Shown: one piece after another, positions 61,481-64,000 of the stretch
Position numbering within the stretch: position 1 is the first letter of the stretch
Layout of the letters: every line of letters starts with the position of its first letter
Source: Phocoena phocoena
Lineage: Eukaryota > Chordata > Mammalia > Artiodactyla > Phocoenidae
Direction of reading: 5' to 3'
DNA length: 64,000 bases
Assembly (NCBI RefSeq): GCF_963924675.1
Contig: NC_089232.1
Location: 31,818,842 to 31,882,841 of the forward strand
Translations under genes and position numbers: made by a program
Notes under the pieces: model-generated
What the model was told of the DNA's origin: nothing
Seen by the model: the letters and a program-made list of their open reading frames with translations, nothing else
Databases searched by the model: none

Positions 61481-62682
61481 TATTTCTTGTGAGCTAGAAA
61501 TTTTAGAATCATCCTGCCTTTGTTTCAGTTTTCTGTTCTTCAAGATGAATGTTTAGTTTACTGAGCCAGTTGGTCATTTCTTCCTCATGTCTTCTGAGTC
61601 CAGTGACTATAATTCTGAACTGTGAATAAGTTAGCAAAAACTTGCTGAGAATTGCATTTTGAAGCAATTTGCCAATATTTGAAGTGTATACATGTTTGTC
61701 ATTGTGTTAAAGATTGTATTGTACTAAGAATGTAGCCAATGTTTACTTTAGTTGTTGGTAAACATTTTTGATGCTAAAAGTTTATTCATTACTGTTGCTT
61801 TTAAAAAGAAGAAATATTACATAAATATATTTAAAAGTCACGTCTTCACTCCAACTTCCCAATTATTTAAAAAGGATTGTTAGATAAAACAAAGGCTCTA
61901 CTTTTTCTGATGTTATACTCTGTAAATATTATACTTTCTCAAGTCTTTTAGAACTTTTTGTGACACTATGTTGTTTTTAGCAAATTTACAGGGTATGTGC
62001 AGTGATCAACAACTTTGTTTAAGTGAATTGATAGCTGCAAAAGAAGGATATTTAAGATGGGTGAATAGCAAGTACAGCATATACTCCAAACCTAAAGTTT
62101 CTGTAGTATCTGGCAATCTCTTAATCATTGAACAAAGAGTCCTTTTACAGGATCCTTTTATAAACAGCAAGCTAAAATCTCTGTCCCTAGTGCTTACAGC
62201 ACTTGCTGTGTTTTGCAGGAGACAGAGTTATGCCAGGGTGGTTTGAATGAATAGACGTGCTGTGTTGCCTTCCCGTAGAATTGAGCCCAATCTCTCATCT
62301 CTTTTTCACTCTGTGTTGCTCTGCAGCAAAGCCCAGATCCACACCAGCATGGATCATTTTTTCCACAGGCCACATTTTTTTACATAAAATTTAGCTTTAC
62401 TCCTAGTGAAAGGTTTTCTTTAGATTCTCTTCAGTTCACTATCAGTAAGTATTTACCGAGTGCCTATTAAAGGCCAAGAAATAATCTCCGTAAAAATTAA
62501 GAGGCCACTTTTCATTAAGTGGATTTGAGGTAAAATAAGTTCTTTAATTTTTTGGGTGAAGGAAAGAAGTCCTTAAGTTTCTCCCATTCATCTGAGGTCA
62601 AATTGTTCTATCTAATTTAAAAAAATGATGTAGAAGCTTTATTAGTTTAACAAGCATCCTGGAGATAAAAAGTAATCTTGTA
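61481..62682. other. 3' flank or distal 3' UTR, no recognised element
   Basis: AT-rich with no SINE or LINE that I can name. The 92-codon frame at 61968-62246 shows no recognisable domain. Confidence 0.4.
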
Positions 62683-62885
62683 GGGCTTCCCTGGTGGCGC
62701 AGTGGTTGAGAGTCCGCCTGCCGATGCAGGGGACACAGGTTCGTGCCCCAGTCCGGGAAAATCCCACATGCCGCGGAGCGGCTGGGCCCGTGAGCCATGG
62801 CCACTGAGCCTGCGCGTCCAGAGCCTGTGCTCCGCAACGGGAGAGGCCACAACAGTGAGAGGCCCGCGTACCGCACACACACACA
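62683..62885 (+). mobile_element. Young CHR-type SINE with exact target-site duplication
   Basis: Opens GGGCTTCCCTGGTGGCGCAG and ends GGCCCGCGTACCGC then (CA)n and A-rich tail. AAAAAGTAATCTTGTA occurs at 62667-62682 and 62886-62901 with no mismatch. Confidence 0.94.
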
Positions 62886-62901
62886 AAAAAGTAATCTTGT
62901 A

Positions 62902-64000
62902 ATAATATACAGAGAAGTTGCCAGGTTATAGGTCATTTAACCAGCTGACCCCTCCCCAGGAAGTGTATATGTAATAAGATAAATGTATTATTCTCTTTTT
63001 GGTTAGCATGTACACAAGAGATTATTTCCAAGGTTGGAAAGACATATTTGTGAACTTCATATTAACATGATTCATTGACTCAAAACGCCAAGGTTCACAC
63101 ATGTATTTCTTATAGAGAATGCTGTTATGTAGCCATATTTCCTTTTTCATATTTCAAAAAATTTTTGATATGGAATATGGATGTGTAATTGAAAATATGG
63201 AAAAAAAAACAGAGCTTGTAAACAATTGGAGAAGTGCACTCTGGATAGAATTATAGTTATTTCCTTCGCATTCATTTATCAACCTGCCTTTGTATATGTT
63301 TATGTAAAGTTAATAAGACTTTATGCCTGTTAGAATGAAAGCAATTGGCATGTTTTCATATGCTCTTAATTTCTGCAGTTTAGCGACCGATTGCATTATT
63401 TCTAACAATGCGGATAAGGTACATTGTGGAACTCAACAGCTATTGCACACCCAGGGGATAGTTAGAGGTTAATTTTTGCCTCCATCACTTAGCTCTGTGT
63501 GCTTTGAAATGGAGATAAATATGGTGAGGTCTTAGAAGGAAAATGGCCAGAATTCCCAAAGCCTGGAATATAGGTAAATACTCACTGAGAGTGCTAGATG
63601 CACTATACCTGAAAGGCAAATGATCACTTGTTCTTAACTAATATATTCTTAATTTGTGAGACCCAAAGGTTGATATCCGTTAGTTTTAGATTGTTGTGCA
63701 ATAGCCAGGGTGCAAAGGTCTAGATGTGTCAGGATCACTACAGTTTGTTTCTGCCAACGGCCCCTTTCAGGTGGCACTGTTGTTGGCATTAAGAAAAACC
63801 AGTGTGGCATCAGTCAAGGATGTTTTACTATGGCAAGTTCAATGTGAGATGGACTCGTTAGAAAGCTTTGTCTTCAAATAATGCCCCTAACTGGGATGGA
63901 AAATAGTCTGAGACGATAAAGACTTTCAGTTTCTAGGTAATCAAAATTGCATTAAATTCAGGTTTCTTTCTGTTAGACTTGAATGTATCTAGCCAGTGTG
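62902..64000. other. Downstream flank, nothing recognised
   Basis: No gene, RNA gene or repeat I can support. No exon of a neighbouring gene was found. Confidence 0.4.

Overview
The window is mammalian nuclear DNA, most likely from a cetacean and probably a toothed whale. It holds one protein-coding gene, GFPT1 (glutamine:fructose-6-phosphate aminotransferase 1, GFAT1), on the + strand in a typical intron-rich, repeat-rich setting. The cetacean call rests on thirteen tRNA-derived SINEs of the CHR type (cetacean/hippo/ruminant lineage). They include the GC-rich ~200-bp form that opens with GGGCTTCCCTGGTGGCGCAG and is abundant in toothed whales. L1 3' ends of cetartiodactyl type fit the same call.

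GFPT1: coding exons 2-20 lie between 9183 and 57685, all with GT-AG junctions and matching phases. Exon 1 (Met, Cys and the first base of the next codon), the promoter and the CpG island lie upstream of the window. Adding the 7 missing bases to the 2039 coding bases seen here gives 682 codons, a 681-residue protein, which is the usual GFAT1 length. A separate 54-bp cassette at 28694-28747 is the muscle-type exon 9 and gives the 699-residue long form. All catalytic motifs encoded in the window are intact. The enzyme makes glucosamine-6-phosphate from fructose-6-phosphate and glutamine, the rate-limiting entry to the hexosamine pathway that supplies UDP-GlcNAc. The 3' UTR starts at 57686; the last canonical poly(A) signal I can see is at 61452.

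Layout: 1-1640 is the 5' part of an antisense L1 that runs off the left edge. 1641-9182 is intron 1. 9183-42219 holds exons 2-15, with introns carrying CHR SINEs, MIR, L2, old L1M, two Tigger-type and one hAT-type element, an antisense LTR fragment, a 131-bp tandem duplication (15942-16203) and a ~2.65-kb candidate retrocopy with a poly(A) tail (about 19677-22331). Intron 15 (42220-54529) is expanded by a 5.8-kb dead L1 that itself carries a hAT element and a CHR SINE. 54530-57685 holds the compact last five exons. 57686-64000 is 3' UTR and downstream flank with one young SINE.

I found no second functional gene, no CRISPR array, no RNA gene and no sign of an undescribed system. The most interesting signals are the preserved muscle exon with a UGCAUG (RBFOX-type) motif 15 bases past its weak donor, an apparent Arg-to-Trp change inside that exon, the unidentified retrocopy, and several dated nested insertions. 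Most comparisons with human GFPT1 are from memory and are marked as such.
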